Source: Micrasema longulum (taxonomy: Eukaryota > Arthropoda > Insecta > Trichoptera > Brachycentridae). Taken from it: a stretch of DNA of 64,000 nucleotides. Shown piece by piece: positions 19,901-29,001 of this stretch. Both the position numbers and the translations under genes were made by a program. The notes under the pieces are model-generated. The model searched no databases and was not told the origin of the DNA. It worked only from the letters and a program-made list of their open reading frames with translations. The first letter of the stretch is position 1, and each line of letters begins with the position of its first letter. Location of the stretch: assembly GCA_022494885.1 (NCBI GenBank), contig JAGVSM010000988.1:1-64000 (forward strand), in the 5' to 3' direction.

Positions 19901-21320
19901 TACCACAGTCTGAACTTGGAATGGCGTCCTAACACCTGCCACATGACGAGATCACGCGAGGCGCCCGCGCCGTCAAACGCCCACCAGCACAATAACAGCC
20001 CGCGATGTCTCCGTATACATGTATTTTGGCGTACCTCTCCCCAAGCGCAGCACGTACACGATCCCCAGAGACAGCATGAGGTTGCCGACAGTCGTCAGGA
20101 GCAGTATAGCCAGCAGCATCCATTGTACGAAGTTCCGCGTGTCTCCCATGTCCAGGCTCACAGTTTCTTTAGCCGGTTTTTTACCTGGAATCAGCGAAAA
20201 ATGCATCGGAATGAAACTTCATAAATTCAATAGTCAGAGTGAAAGGCTTGTCAGTTGGTAGGTACTGCGTTTGACAATTCCAACGCCGAGGGTTAGCATA
20301 GCAACACTACCTCGCTTTGATGGGAAAGGACAGCATAAAATATTAATTCAGTTCCTAGCCGGAGACTTTGGGCTTCACTTAAATCAATAGACGGAAGAAT
20401 CGAAGAAATGTAGATGATCAAACATAGACAGAATGGCGAATGCTATACAACACTGAGTGCACATAAAGTAGCCAACAATGTTTTGAGTGTGTCTAAATGC
20501 TTGCAGACTGGCTAGATTTTTTCGCAGAATGGTGAGTGTTACACAGTGTGTGTTCAATAGTGAGTTCAAAGAGTGTTCAATATCAATACATAGATGGCGC
20601 TCCAACTCGCTTGTGGATGGTTTCTCAATTCGTAACATAAATACAAAAAAATCAAAAATGTTACCTGGTGTGGATATTCGCTAATAAGCGGAATGGGGAA
20701 TGTTGTAGTACTTAAAGTGGCCACTTAACCCAGCCAATGACAGGTCATAAGCCCTGTAAACGCTCGAATATCCATAATCCTGAATTTGAAAAAATTCTAC
20801 CTCATCTCTGTAGGGATATAAATAAAATATATACCTACTCCCCCTTGGGAGAAAATCCAGATTTGTGTGTGTACAAGTACACATACCAAAAATAATGTTA
20901 CACAGTGTGTAAAGTGACCACTTAAACCAGCCAATGACAGGTCACAAGCCCTGTAAATGTCTAGACTTTCATATCCCCTTCTCAAAAAAGTTTTCCTTCT
21001 CCGTTACAACAAATTTAAACATAAAGTAGCCGCTTAAATCAGCCAATGTCAGGCCCAAAGCCCCGTAAATGCCAAGACTTCCTGAAATGTCTTCCATCTT
21101 TGTTGTAATTTGTAAATCTTAATAACTCCCAAGGGTCACCCTAAGTTTTTTGTCTTCTATCATTTGCGCACACTCAAAATACTGCTTTCACATTATTTGA
21201 CACTTCGTCGTGGGTGACATCTGTTGACTTTTTAGTAAACTAAAGTTGAAATTAAACATGAAACACACCTTCGTCAGCAGATAATTTTTGACCGCTATAT
21301 GGAGAAGTATCCGCCTTCAT
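13590..21320 (-). CDS. SGCB: Beta-sarcoglycan, four coding exons, complete
   Basis: Coding exons on the minus strand are 21320-21269, 20184-20035, 16267-15948 and 13964-13590, all with GT-AG introns and junction phases 1, 1 and 0. The product is 298 aa (human about 318). A short cytosolic N-terminus precedes one membrane segment at residues 37-63 (VQWMLLAILLLTTVGNLMLS...), giving a type II protein with a long extracellular part. NGFKVVDPFTGKTVFNTWGP corresponds to the 'FFDPRTQNILFST' region of vertebrate beta-sarcoglycan. The C-terminus has YKLCVCMPQGKLFKVEV (from residue 258) and further cysteines, the conserved disulfide cluster. NLT and NGS are possible glycosylation sites. Sarcoglycans stabilise the dystrophin complex at the muscle membrane. 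The start ATG lies in a short exon with acceptor TTTTTTTCAG at 21347, so the 5'UTR is spliced. Introns hold FB1, SINE, LTR and hammerhead-bearing repeats. Beta is preferred over delta/gamma by the YKLC.C...LFKV pattern. Confidence 0.92.
13995..14575 (-). repeat. FB1 foldback repeat with a SINE inserted
   Basis: 13995-14110 is the plus-oriented end-to-start junction (GTCCAAATGCTTGCAGACTG then CAACAGAGAGGGAAAACAT). 14318-14575 is the minus-oriented unit (GGCGTTGCCTAGTAGGTGA through CCAGTCAATGTCAAG to TTTTCCCTCTCTGTTGCG). A tRNA-related SINE at 14118-14312 splits them. Confidence 0.75.
14118..14312 (-). mobile_element. tRNA-related SINE (family S2)
   Basis: Read on the minus strand: CGGGTTGTGGTCCTGTGGCT, then GTCTCGGACTCACGGACC, then GGTTCGAATCCCACT (B-box), then a conserved body ending AAATATTTGGGTAAATCATA and an A/T tail. 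Same order at 46305-46495 and 63650-63820. The fold is not a complete tRNA. Confidence 0.7.
14667..14912 (+). other. Short open frame of unknown status, antisense in beta-sarcoglycan intron 3
   Basis: An ATG-initiated 81-codon frame (MSTESKKNGKAYFKENLSKD, ending ALGCSLNKI). It is Lys/Asn/Ser-rich, with no recognised domain, signal peptide or membrane segment. It lies opposite to the gene's transcription. It may be a chance ORF or a degraded transposon exon. Confidence 0.2.
15290..15860 (+). mobile_element. Probable solo LTR (retrotransposon), approximate ends
   Basis: A TATATAAAG box at 15605-15613 is followed by a CAGTCAG-rich initiator-like stretch and AATAAA at 15777-15782 within a block unlike its AT-rich surroundings. 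This is the U3-R-U5 order of an LTR. No gag/pol ORF is adjacent, so it would be solo. Exact termini and target duplication are not determined. It lies antisense in beta-sarcoglycan intron 3. Confidence 0.4.
15948..16267 (-). CDS. SGCB: Beta-sarcoglycan coding exon 3
   Basis: Acceptor TATTTTTTAG and donor GCGAAG|GTATAAT. Encodes residues 68-174, MQSLELISDQNVVKFFGDTD through NIERPMNQLNAK, the first half of the extracellular sarcoglycan domain. Plus-strand open frames here are shadows. Confidence 0.92.
16464..16505 (-). ncRNA. Variant hammerhead-like motif, left arm
   Basis: On the minus strand: CCAGT (stem I), CTCGAAGA, stem II TCGC-gaaa-GCGA, GAAA, CCAGTC, then ACTGG pairing with CCAGT. The core has one extra C compared with CTGANGA. 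The same extra base occurs in the right arm (16868-16909), where the stem III is ACCGGT. Confidence 0.5.
16868..16909 (+). ncRNA. Variant hammerhead-like motif, right arm
   Basis: Plus strand: CCAGT, CTCGAAGA, TCGC-gaaa-GCGA, TGAAA, CCGGTC, ACTGG. It has a perfect 5-bp stem I and 4-bp stem II with a GAAA loop. The CTGANGA core is expanded by one base. Confidence 0.5.
17060..19875. repeat. Intron segment with scattered GGGCAAAATTG motif and a degenerate ORF
   Basis: The motif GGGCAAAATTG, or its complement CAATTTTGCCC, recurs near 17072, 18162, 18205, 19533, 19690, 19722 and 19858, with a weaker copy (CAATTTTACCC) at 17088. Between them, 18570-19000 is a degraded coding-like stretch: ESADFETFVISHYASESSAE, EVAFALVKFNTVDTQNDKYY, and in another frame EDIADAFNWNIVKSLPEPVI. 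It resembles an insect transposon-associated protein of the 'KYYVG...EDI...LPEP' type, but I cannot name it. The motif may mark that element's fragments. Confidence 0.4.
17355..18080. repeat. FB1 foldback repeat cluster
   Basis: A plus half-unit (17355-17490) is followed by two minus-oriented units (17508-17700 and 17700-18075). All carry the shared core (GCCAATGACAGGTCATAAGC, GCCTAGACTTCCATATTCCC, ACTCCCTAGGGAGGAAATCC). 17515-17562 is a near-perfect short palindrome of the core. Confidence 0.85.
20035..20184 (-). CDS. SGCB: Beta-sarcoglycan coding exon 2 (membrane segment)
   Basis: Acceptor CTGATTCCAG|GTAAAAAA, donor GGGGAGAG|GTACGCC. Encodes residues 18-67, including the single hydrophobic segment and the LRLGRG flank. 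Confidence 0.9.
20370..21160 (-). repeat. FB1 foldback repeat, several diverged copies
   Basis: Partial minus-oriented units at 20370-20440, 20695-20830, 20895-21010 and 21020-21110 keep AAAGTGGCCACTTAA, CCAGCCAATGACAGGTCA and GCCCTGTAAA blocks. A plus fragment (GTCTAAATGCTTGCAGACTG) is at 20490. Confidence 0.7.
21269..21320 (-). CDS. SGCB: Beta-sarcoglycan coding exon 1 with start codon
   Basis: ATG at 21320-21318; encodes MKADTSPYSGQKLSADE plus one base. Donor GACGAAG|GTGTGTTT. The exon continues upstream as 5'UTR to an acceptor (TTTTTTTCAG) at 21347. The assignment rests on phase and on the need for a short cytosolic N-terminus, so it is a little less sure than exons 2-4. Confidence 0.75.
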
Positions 21321-21359
21321 TGTTTTTAAGATAATCCTTGTGAAATCTGAAAAAAATAC

Positions 21360-22000
21360 AAAATTATTTCCGCTTCAAAAAATTTTTTTTATGTTATTAT
21401 GTGGGATTCCCCGGTTTGGCCGACACCAGACGACAGTACGCGCCGCGATTCTAATAGCACACACTTTTACACGTTGTTTAGTTCTATTACCGTGTACGCG
21501 AGCATCCTATTGTGTGTGTGAAATTACTTCCGAATTAGTTTTTGTTTTGTTTTTAAGAAAAATAAAAGAGTAAGATTATTTATTTTATTTTATTATTATT
21601 AAAATTAAAAGAATATTCAAATATTTGTAGTTTAATGATTCTGCAAGAAAGGAAGCAACAATCAAAGCAAATGAAATTGGATGATTTTTTCAAAAATGAT
21701 TGCGAATTTAATTTAGTACCGACGAACTGGTGAGTTGATATTTATTATAAAAAAATCATTATTTAAATCAAGAGATTATTATTTTTGTTGTAAACGAATT
21801 TAAACTGTATTTATTAAATACATTTATATATTTTTTAAAGTTTGTGTTAGAACTTGCGAATACCGGTAAATGAATATAAAAATCCGCAAGGGTTTATATA
21901 AATTAATTTTAATATTTAAAAAAAAACAATATTTTTTTACCCCGCCGTCATTATAGTAATTAAAAAAAGGAAATAAAAAAATATATAAAAAACATAAAAA
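21360..22000. other. No recognised feature
   Basis: AT-rich beta-sarcoglycan intron. A short frame at 21634-21730 (MILQERKQQSKQMKLDDFFK) has a transposase-N-terminus look ('LDDFF'), but nothing confirms it. Confidence 0.3.
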
Positions 22001-22012
22001 TATTCCTTATTA

Positions 22013-22620
22013 TTAAAGGGCAAAAAATATACCATAGAAAAAAAGAGTTAATGTCTTTAGTTTTTGAATCCAGAATAGTGCGTGTTTTTTAAAAGAAGGA
22101 AAAATTTTAAAGTTTGGGATCGATGAAATATTATCAGTAAGAAAAGAATTTAAAAAAATTGGGCCTATAAAATATGCATGTCTCTGTGTTAGCCTCGTTT
22201 TACAATGTGCTATTTCTAGCACACGATTCCATCTTTGACTTAATCTATTTGAATTACTTGTAAATACATTTTGGTTCTTAAATATATATTTTGAACATTG
22301 AAAACAATATATTTGTCTTATTTCCAAAAGTTTAGCTTCTTGGAACAATTGGAAAGAAAAGTTGACACTTGTAAACCGTACGTCTGAAGACAGCGGATAT
22401 GGGCGCAATGATTTTTGGATGGTTCCAGTTCCTATTAGAGGTGTGTAGTTCGCGAACGACCCTGTCACACTGACAACGCATTAGGCTCAAGCGAACGAAA
22501 GAACGAAAGGAACTAGAGACACGAAAGACGAAAGATATGGAGACACAAATGACACGATGGTGCGAAAGAGGCGGAGATATGATTACCTGAATGAGCCGAA
22601 TGAGCAAAAGACACATTCGT
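22013..22620 (-). mobile_element. Possible LINE C-terminal fragment
   Basis: A 151-codon minus frame reads RLSQRWNRVLEIAHCKTRLT, GPIFLNSFLTDNISSIPNFK and a Phe/Leu-rich end. The 'GP..LNS...NISSIPNFK' pattern resembles the end of CR1/Jockey ORF2 proteins. The upstream frame at 22468-22616 is Arg/Ser-rich and not recognised. Confidence 0.35.
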
Positions 22621-22789
22621 TCAATTGAACTACTTAAAAGATACGGTCACTTTGGTGATGCAGATCAAGTGACACGTATCCTCTCGGTGACAGGGTCTTA
22701 CCCACGTCTAGTTCCCATAACAAACAATTTGTCTAAAAATCAAAACCACAGGGATACGCCAATGATAAATATCTATAGTGTGTGAAAAA

Positions 22790-22885
22790 ATCACCGCTCT
22801 ATGCCATAATCCAGGGAGAAAAGACGTGAATACGTCGTATGAAGACCGCGTTACCTCTTAATATTTTGTTCTGTGTCTTTGTGAG
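22790..22885. repeat. Fragment of the 'CACT/GCTCTAGTGCCATAATCC' repeat
   Basis: AAAATCACCGCTCTATGCCATAATCC with GGAGAAAA matches the thrice-repeated block at 52060, 52515 and 52845. Confidence 0.45.
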
Positions 22886-22997
22886 GTTAGGATTCGCATC
22901 CTTAGAGTAAAATCGCGCCGTGTGCACATTTAAAATTGTTTAAAAGGCAAATAGGCTTGTTTATTCGTCCATAATAACATTGTGTGATAAAACTTAC

Positions 22998-23110
22998 CTC
23001 TGACAGCTGAGAACGACGTCAAAAATATATATCGATTGGGCGTCGCGACGGCGCCTGCTCGTCAGTCAGACGTCGGCCAATCCCAGCGTGGCACTTCGGC
23101 GCGGCAAATT
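22998..23110 (-). promoter_or_regulatory. Probable promoter and non-coding first exon of beta-sarcoglycan
   Basis: The minus strand shows a CpG-rich block in an otherwise AT-rich region, GGGATTGGCCGACGTC (inverted CCAAT box), ATCGATATATATTTTTGACG, and a strong donor GTCAGAG|GTAAGTTT at 22998. It lies about 1.65 kb above the acceptor of the ATG exon (21347), consistent with a spliced 5'UTR. No transcript evidence is available. Confidence 0.4.
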
Positions 23111-23169
23111 CAAACTTAAAATTGGAACTCCGTTGATTTTTACGAAATAAAATATGTCAAATCATTGTT

Positions 23170-23900
23170 AATGTGGGTGAGATTCTTGTTCTAGGCGAGT
23201 CGTTTCACTTACCAGGCAACGCTGAAAACTTTGAATTCCAAAAATGTTTGAGTATGTCCAAATGCTTGCAGACTGGCTGGATTTCTTCCCTATTCTTCCT
23301 TATTTATTCATATTTAAATTTATTTCAACGGAGAGGGAAAACATTTTTGAGAAGGGAATATGGGAGTCTAGGCATTTACAGGGCTTATGACATATCATTG
23401 GCTGGTTTAAGTAGCCACTTTACACACTGTGTAACATTCACCATTCCGCCCATGTTTAAACATCCATATTTCCTCAACTATATGTATGTTTTCTCTCTGT
23501 GTTGCAGTAAATTTAAATATGAATATCTCCCTGGGGAGGAAATCCAGCCAGTCTGCAAGCGTTTGGACATACTCAAACACTGTCGAATCAACTACCTGGT
23601 AAAAGAAGAAGTATGAAAATTGGAAAATTGTTTTAAGGCGTTGCCTAGTTGGTGATTTGGTTCAGCCGGATAAATCCCACCCGCGTGATAAAGGTTTCAG
23701 CTCCTTTACTTAACAAAAGTCAACAGATGGAAGAGTTGAGGAAACGCGGATGTTTGAACATGGGCAGAATGGTGGATGTTACACAGTGTATAAAGTGGCC
23801 ACTCAAACCAGCCAATGACAGGTCATGAGCCCTGTAAATGCCTAGACTTCCATATTGCCTTCTCAATAATGTTTTCCCTTTCCATTGCAATAAATTAAAC
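23170..23900. repeat. FB1 foldback repeat pair
   Basis: A plus unit (23235-23475, GTCCAAATGCTTGCAGACTG then the TCATTGGCTGGTTTAAGTAG core) faces a minus unit (23520-23895, ATCTCCCTGGGGAGGAAATC through CCAGCCAATGACAGGTCATG to TTTTCCCTTTCC). Together they can form a long hairpin. Confidence 0.8.
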
Positions 23901-23939
23901 TTTGAAATTCTTTATCTTCATTCACTTTTTTGGATTCAG

Positions 23940-24205
23940 TAGTGCAAAGGGCACTGCACTGGTGGGCTCCGTGGTGTAGTGGTTGAGACACTCGACTCAC
24001 ACGCGGAAGGTTCTGAGTTCGATTCCCGAGAACGCAAAAATTAAATGTGATTTTTCTCTAGTCTGGGCGTACTGTGTCTCCAGGCCTGTTGTGATGCGAA
24101 GAAAATAGCAAACCAACTGTTGCGTATTTCGATCGTCTGTCACATGAAGGTAAAGTGATCAGTCTCACGCTTCAGGTGACAGTCCAGGGCTGGTATTCTA
24201 AATCT
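23940..24205 (+). mobile_element. tRNA-derived SINE with tRNA-Val(CAC)-like head
   Basis: The head at 23968-24036 reads GGCTCCGTGGTGTAGTGGTT (A-box), an anticodon loop with CAC, and GAGTTCGATTCCCGAG (B-box), similar to insect tRNA-Val. The 3' acceptor strand does not pair well, so it is not a working tRNA gene. The tail 24085-24205 (TCACATGAAGGTAAAGTGAT, CACGCTTCAGGTGACAGTCC) is the shared SINE body. Confidence 0.7.
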
Positions 24206-24289
24206 TCGCTACCCCCTACTCTTGTTAATAATTTGAGAATTTTGAATTTTTCATGCGTTTACATTTTGCTCCATACATGGCCACACCGA

Positions 24290-25110
24290 TGATTGAACAA
24301 CAGCAACATAACCATCACGCCGTTTCTCCGTAAGGGTAGGCAGAGAGGATAGAATGCCAGCTCTTTGCATACAGATCTCGCTTCCTCTAAATTAATGTAT
24401 CTTTTAATGCACGCACGCCGATTATTCAGACTTTTAACATGTCCATCTTCAAGTATTTGATGGACTCGATCGTGCCACGTCTCTCTCGGTCTTCCTCGTT
24501 TTCTGCATCCAGCAACATTTGCATCGTAGATCCTTTTAGCCGTTCTTTCGCCGTCCATTAGCTCTACATGTCCAAACCGACGCAGCACCTCTCTCTTGAT
24601 TCTGTCGATAATGCGTGTCTCAGCCTTACACAGTCCACGGATCTCGACATTTGTGCACCTATCGTACATCGTTTTACCACACATTCGCCTGAGGATCGCA
24701 TCTCGACAGCATTTAACCTACTTTCATCATCGTTTTTCCAATTCCATACTTCGCTCCCATACCACCAGAACTCCATTGCGAACGGCTAGTTTTGCCTCTC
24801 GTGACAAACATTTGTTTGCTAAAGTAGATTTCAGTGCATCGTTCACCCTGTTCCCGGCACTCACCGTCCTTTCCATCCCCAGTAAGCATACTTCCACAGA
24901 TACACAAATTCTTCTACCTGATTCAGAATATCTCCGTTCACACTGATCTCACATTTAGTTATATTTTCATCCCTTTAAAAAACCATCACTTTGGATTTAT
25001 CAACATTCATTAGCAAATGGCTTTTCTTGCATACAGCGTAGACTTTTATTACAAAGACTTGCGGGTCTCCTTGGCTGCTAGCAAGAAGCACGGCATCATC
25101 AGCATACAGA
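24290..25110 (-). mobile_element. 'MYGSEAW' LINE, longest minus-strand copy including RT box
   Basis: Minus strand from 25110: ENLYADDAVLLASSQGDPQV (YADDA catalytic box), HLLMNVDKSKVMVF, then degraded linker. Then VVWEVWNWKNDDESRLNAVE-like sequence, MCGKTMYDRCTNVEIRGLCK, RFGHVELMDGERTAKRIYDA and the RGRPRETWHDRVHQILEDGH tail. It ends near 24310 with the ATCACGCCGTTTCTCC 3' end. Internal stops and frameshifts show it is dead. Confidence 0.8.
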
Positions 25111-25114
25111 TTTT

Positions 25115-25215
25115 CTTTACTTGTATTTTATTTCAATTATACCTGTATGTATTTTAAGGAAATAATTTTGGCATTGTTGAATGGACTGAATAAATTCATA
25201 AATAAATATGAAGCA
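25115..25215 (+). mobile_element. LINE 3' tail
   Basis: TTGTATTTTATTTCAATTAT ... CATTGTTGAATGGACTGAAT ... AAATAAATA matches the tail at 53080-53200, a shared LINE 3'UTR end. Confidence 0.45.
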
Positions 25216-25264
25216 TTGTATAGTCACATAAAATAAATAAAAATCCCCAAATTAATCACTCTAT

Positions 25265-25560
25265 ATTCCTTAAAATATAACTTGATTAGAATGATAGTTG
25301 TCAGCAAAAGTGACGACATAACTTTGTAGTAACGTCTAAGGAGTGATTTATATTGACACACGAAAAATCTGTATCTAACGTGTTAATTTATTTTTTTAAT
25401 ACAATGCTTGACATATAAATCAACATAAATATATAAAATCAGCTTTAAAACTAAAATAAACCCAATTATTAACGAAATTCTTACAAGGTTACATCATTTT
25501 GAAAAAGCGATAGAGATGGGACAAATTGATCAATGTAAATTAAATAAATAACAAGATATT
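25265..25560 (-). repeat. Interspersed repeat R4
   Basis: Reverse of 11245-11485: TAGTTGTCAGCAAAAGTGAC, AGTAACGTCTAAGGAGTGAT, ATTGACACACGAAAAAT. Confidence 0.6.
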
Positions 25561-25649
25561 CCTCAAAAGTAAATTACTACGTACCAAAAAGTAAAATAAC
25601 TTTGGCCAAGAGACATTTCTCTGTGGTAGGTATGTCCAAGAATTTTTAA

Positions 25650-26085
25650 TTTACTAGATCGGGTAACAAAGGAATCTGAGTCATTTTCGAAATTCAAATC
25701 TGGTTTGAGTAACTGGTTTGCTCGAGCGGGGATGGATTTCTGCGATCAAATGTGGACTAACTGGTAAATGATTAATATGTATCTATAAATGTAAAATGTA
25801 ATAATGTATAAAGTATCAATGATGTGTATAAACTTAATATATATGTATGTATAAAATAGAATAAAAATATGTATGTGCGAATATATATATGTATATATGT
25901 GTGTGAATGTATGGTTATGAATGCATTACAAGTGCCCCGACTCAACACGGATTTTCTAGCGAGTCGGAGCAAGTTCACAGACATGGGTCGTTCCTGATTG
26001 TATCGCTATAAACTGTGTCTCTGTCCTTAACAAATTTATGCATAATGTCATAAATAAATAAATAATAAATAAATAAATAAATAAA
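25650..26085 (+). mobile_element. LINE 3' end with (AATA)n tail
   Basis: The plus strand encodes SFSKFKSGLSNWFARAGMDF, CDQMWTNW and a stop, a LINE-like C-terminus. A 3'UTR with TATATGTATGT microsatellites follows, and a long AAATAAATAAATAAAT tail ends at about 26085. Confidence 0.5.
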
Positions 26086-26109
26086 TTGATCAAATAAAAA
26101 AATAATTCA

Positions 26110-26345
26110 TTTGATGTTGTTAATGAAAAAAAAGTATAAATGTCTTATTTTTTAGTGAATAATTGTCTTAGACACACTATAATAGGCTTGTTTTTGCATT
26201 TTTATATCAATTTTCGGAAATGGAGTTTCATGTTTGCATGAAAAAACTGATAAAATCAATTTGATCGGTACATGATCAGTAATTTCCATCACTATTGACA
26301 TTAGTTTGGCAGCTGTCATTTTAAGGGCTATAGATAGAGAGGATT
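26110..26345 (+). repeat. Interspersed repeat (uninterrupted partner of 9860-10725)
   Basis: Shares TTAGACACACTATAATAGGC, TTTATATCAATTTTC and TAGTTTGGCAGCTGTCATTT with the split copy in reverse. Confidence 0.55.
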
Positions 26346-26384
26346 CAGAATTCCACCCCAGGATAAGTAAAATAAAGTAAAATT

Positions 26385-26465
26385 TCATGTTTACTCTGCC
26401 GGGAATCGAACCCAGGACTTCAAGAATGGTAGACAAACGCGTCAACCACTACGCACCGTGGCGGA
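26385..26465 (-). mobile_element. tRNA-derived SINE head
   Basis: On the minus strand: CACGGTGCGTAGTGGTTGAC (A-box-like) and GGGTTCGATTCCCGGC (B-box), with CAT in the anticodon region. Related to 51205-51290. Not a complete tRNA fold. Confidence 0.55.
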
Positions 26466-26759
26466 GTTATCGCCACTCGATTTCCTTTTTGGGAATTTTA
26501 CCCGAGAGCAGCCATCGAATCGGTTCTGTTGCACACATTGAACTGTATTTTTAATCCACCCGGACGCAAAAAGGGCAAAAAAACGCAACATTTTTTCATT
26601 TTAAATTTTTTATTCAAAATATTTACTATACACAAACTTCGTAAATAAAAATAAATTATTAAAATAAATAACAAATTATGCCAATCAAAATATTACGCTT
26701 AACAAAACGTCGACAGCGATCCAACGACGCGTAACTTGAATTTGACCACTTTGGAGGAA

Positions 26760-26890
26760 AGAGATTAAAAAGTTTGATGTTAATGACTCGATCGAAAACT
26801 CCGACTACCTTCTCTTAGCTGATGATGTCAAGATCTGCAAATCTATTAAAAGTGCTGAGGATCTTGCCTCCGAAATGATGACTTAGGCGG
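26760..26890 (+). mobile_element. RT fragment (LADDV box)
   Basis: Translation FDVNDSIENSDYLLLADDVK then ICKSIKSAEDLASEMM. LADDV is a variant of the reverse-transcriptase xxDD box. No flanking coding sequence is readable. Confidence 0.6.
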
Positions 26891-26934
26891 TGATATTACA
26901 TACGATGTGATGGATTGCCGTCGACGCAAAGTAA

Positions 26935-27070
26935 AATATAATAAATTTGTCTCAACAGAGACAGAGATTCGTTTCGAGAAGAAAAGCATAGGCGTTTACA
27001 GTGGTCATCAAGCACAATGTGTAGCAATCACCATTCTGAGCATGCTCGAATGTCTCATCCTCGTAGGACA
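26935..27070 (+). repeat. Very diverged FB1 fragment
   Basis: TTTGTCTCAACAGAGACAGA ... GCGTTTACAGTGG ... ACCATTCTGAGCATG keeps the FB1 order with many changes. Confidence 0.35.
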
Positions 27071-27139
27071 CCGCATTCCACTCTAATTTCAGCGTATCTG
27101 GATCATTTTATATTTATTTATGTATACGCCCAATGGGCA

Positions 27140-27760
27140 TTTTTAAGGACATATTTATAGATGGAAAATTGTTACAAAAAAAGTAGAAAGACACAATGGT
27201 ATATAGTAGACTCGGTGGGAGTGGAAGCGGAGAGAGGTGTTTATAATTGAAATTGATTCAGTGATCGTTTGAAAGAAGACAATTTGTTATCAAAGAAATC
27301 AAGACTGGTATGTTTGTTGGCAGACCTGAGAATTCTGGGCATAGGGGAATGGAAACCATAGTTAGTTCTATGGTTATCGCTATGAAAGAGTCAGTTTTGT
27401 CTGAGGTTTCTAGTTGGGATATTTAATTTTATCGAGCTCAGTAGTTCAGGCGCATCAAAGAGTGAGTTGAAAATTTTAAATAGGACTAGAAGGTCGGATT
27501 TATTTTGACAGTCTTAAAGAGAAGATATATTTAAACTAGTTTCTAACTCATTATACGTATATTAGTCTCTGGATAAGCCCAGCCTCCAGCCTATCTTTCT
27601 CAAAAATCAATGTTGAACTGATTTAATAATCTTGATGTGAACATCATAATATGGAGACCAGATAACAGAGGGATACTCTAGATGCGGGCGAACTAGGGAA
27701 CAGAAGAGAGTTTTAAGGGTTTTGATATTTTTGAAGTCAGGAATATGTTTGGACTTGGGA
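27140..27760 (-). mobile_element. Jockey/CR1-like LINE C-terminal part
   Basis: Minus strand from 27750: FQNIKTLKTLFCSLVRPHLE then YPSVIWSPYYDVHIKIIKSV, then a GWRLGLSRD-like block and the C-terminal region. Compare SLAPPHLEYASPIWSPF at 49110. Stops interrupt the frame. Confidence 0.65.
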
Positions 27761-27870
27761 AACATGAAGCGTAGGACTGATCACTTTACCTTCGTGTGAC
27801 GGATGATCGATATGCGCTGAATTTCTTTACAGACTCAGTGCCCTATGCGCTACTGCATGCTGAAATGACG
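27750..27870 (-). mobile_element. SINE-like repeat ('CCCTATGCGCCACTG' family)
   Basis: GAAGCGTAGGACTGATCACT, TACCTTCGTGTGACGGATG, AGTGCCCTATGCGCTACTGC, in the same order as 9660-9775. Confidence 0.55.
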
Positions 27871-28029
27871 TTATTGACGATGATGAGACATTGAGTACAA
27901 AGCACTCGTCGAGGCTTCTGGCTTTATTTCACACACAGAACTGTATTCTTCTATTCTATGCTTGGACAGGGACAAGAATCAGAATTAGATCGCCTACTAG
28001 GTAACACCCAATGAAAACTAAAACTGACA

Positions 28030-28560
28030 ATGTTTTTAGCGTGTTAAAATGTTTGTAGACATGCTGGATATGCTCCCTGTGGAGTTATTTAGAAGTAAAT
28101 TTGTTGCAACAGAGTAAGAAACACTTTTGAGAAAGGAATATTGAAGTCTAGGCATTTACTGGGCTTATGACCTGTCATTGGCTAGTGTAAGTGGCGACTT
28201 TATACGCTGTAACAATTACCATTCTGTCCATGTTTAAGCATCCACATTTCCTCAACTATTCAACCTTTTGGGAGTAAAAATCTGAAACTTTTATCACGCG
28301 GTGAGATTCATATGGCTGAACCATTTCACCTACTAGGCAAGTTTCAGATTTTTACTCCCAAAAGGTGGAAGAGTTGAGGAAATGCGGATGTTTAAACATA
28401 AGTAGAATGGTGAATGTTACGAAGGGCTTAAAGTGGCCGCTTAAACCAGCCAATGACAGATCGCGAACCCTGTAAATGCCTAAACTTTCATATTCCCTTC
28501 TTGAAAATGTTTTCCCTCTGTGTTGCGACATATTTAGATGAATATCAACATTCAAACGCG
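28030..28560. repeat. FB1 foldback repeat pair
   Basis: A plus unit (28050-28340) is followed by a minus unit (28345-28545): AGTTTCAGATTTTTACTCCC at 28342 is the reverse of GGGAGTAAAAATCTGAAACT at 28269. The two arms are nearly continuous. Confidence 0.75.
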
Positions 28561-28902
28561 GACAGATTGGTGAATTTTACACAGTGCGTAGAGCAATCGC
28601 TAAAGAATCGCCTTACATATTATTTCCTCGTATGAAAATCTCCAACTCTGTTAGAAAATTCCATACATTTTAATTCAACTTATAAATACGTTTCATGCTC
28701 AGAGTAATAATGCGTCAACCTACAGAGAAGCCCTATCACTATGTTTCATAGAACGCAAGCGATGTTGGTTCGCAACAAATCGGTGGCCATTTTGTTTTGT
28801 TTGACAACAAACATATAATGGTTCTGTCGGATGCTTTTGTCGCTGTGCTTGGCTTTGTTTGTAAATAACTTGGAGTTACGTTATAATAAATAAAAATCCA
28901 CT

Positions 28903-29001
28903 ATGGTGAGTTGCAGTATGTTTGGTTGCAGCAGTAGGAGCGTCAAAGCTGTTAAAGGAGTCAGTTTTCACAGGGAATTGGTTCCCAATATTTTCCCATG
29001 A
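28903..29001 (+). CDS. THAP-domain N-terminal exon, parent unknown
   Basis: ATG at 28903 opens MVSCSMFGCSSRSVKAVKGV then SFHRELVPNIFP and a stop at 28999. CxxxxC, a basic Ser-rich loop and SFHR are the opening of a THAP zinc finger. The remaining HxxC half and AVPTIF-type end are not found, so the coding sequence must splice or is broken. It could be the first exon of a host gene or of a P-like transposon; it is a different lineage from the THAP exon at 7596. The segment 29140-29405 (frame SSRGPFKFYSKIATLTLKSH) shows nothing recognisable. Confidence 0.45.
   Translation: MVSCSMFGCSSRSVKAVKGVSFHRELVPNIFP

Noticed and set aside
23968..24040. Functional tRNA-Val(CAC) gene
   Set aside because: A- and B-boxes and a CAC anticodon are present, but the acceptor and T-arm pairing is poor and the sequence continues into a repeated SINE body.
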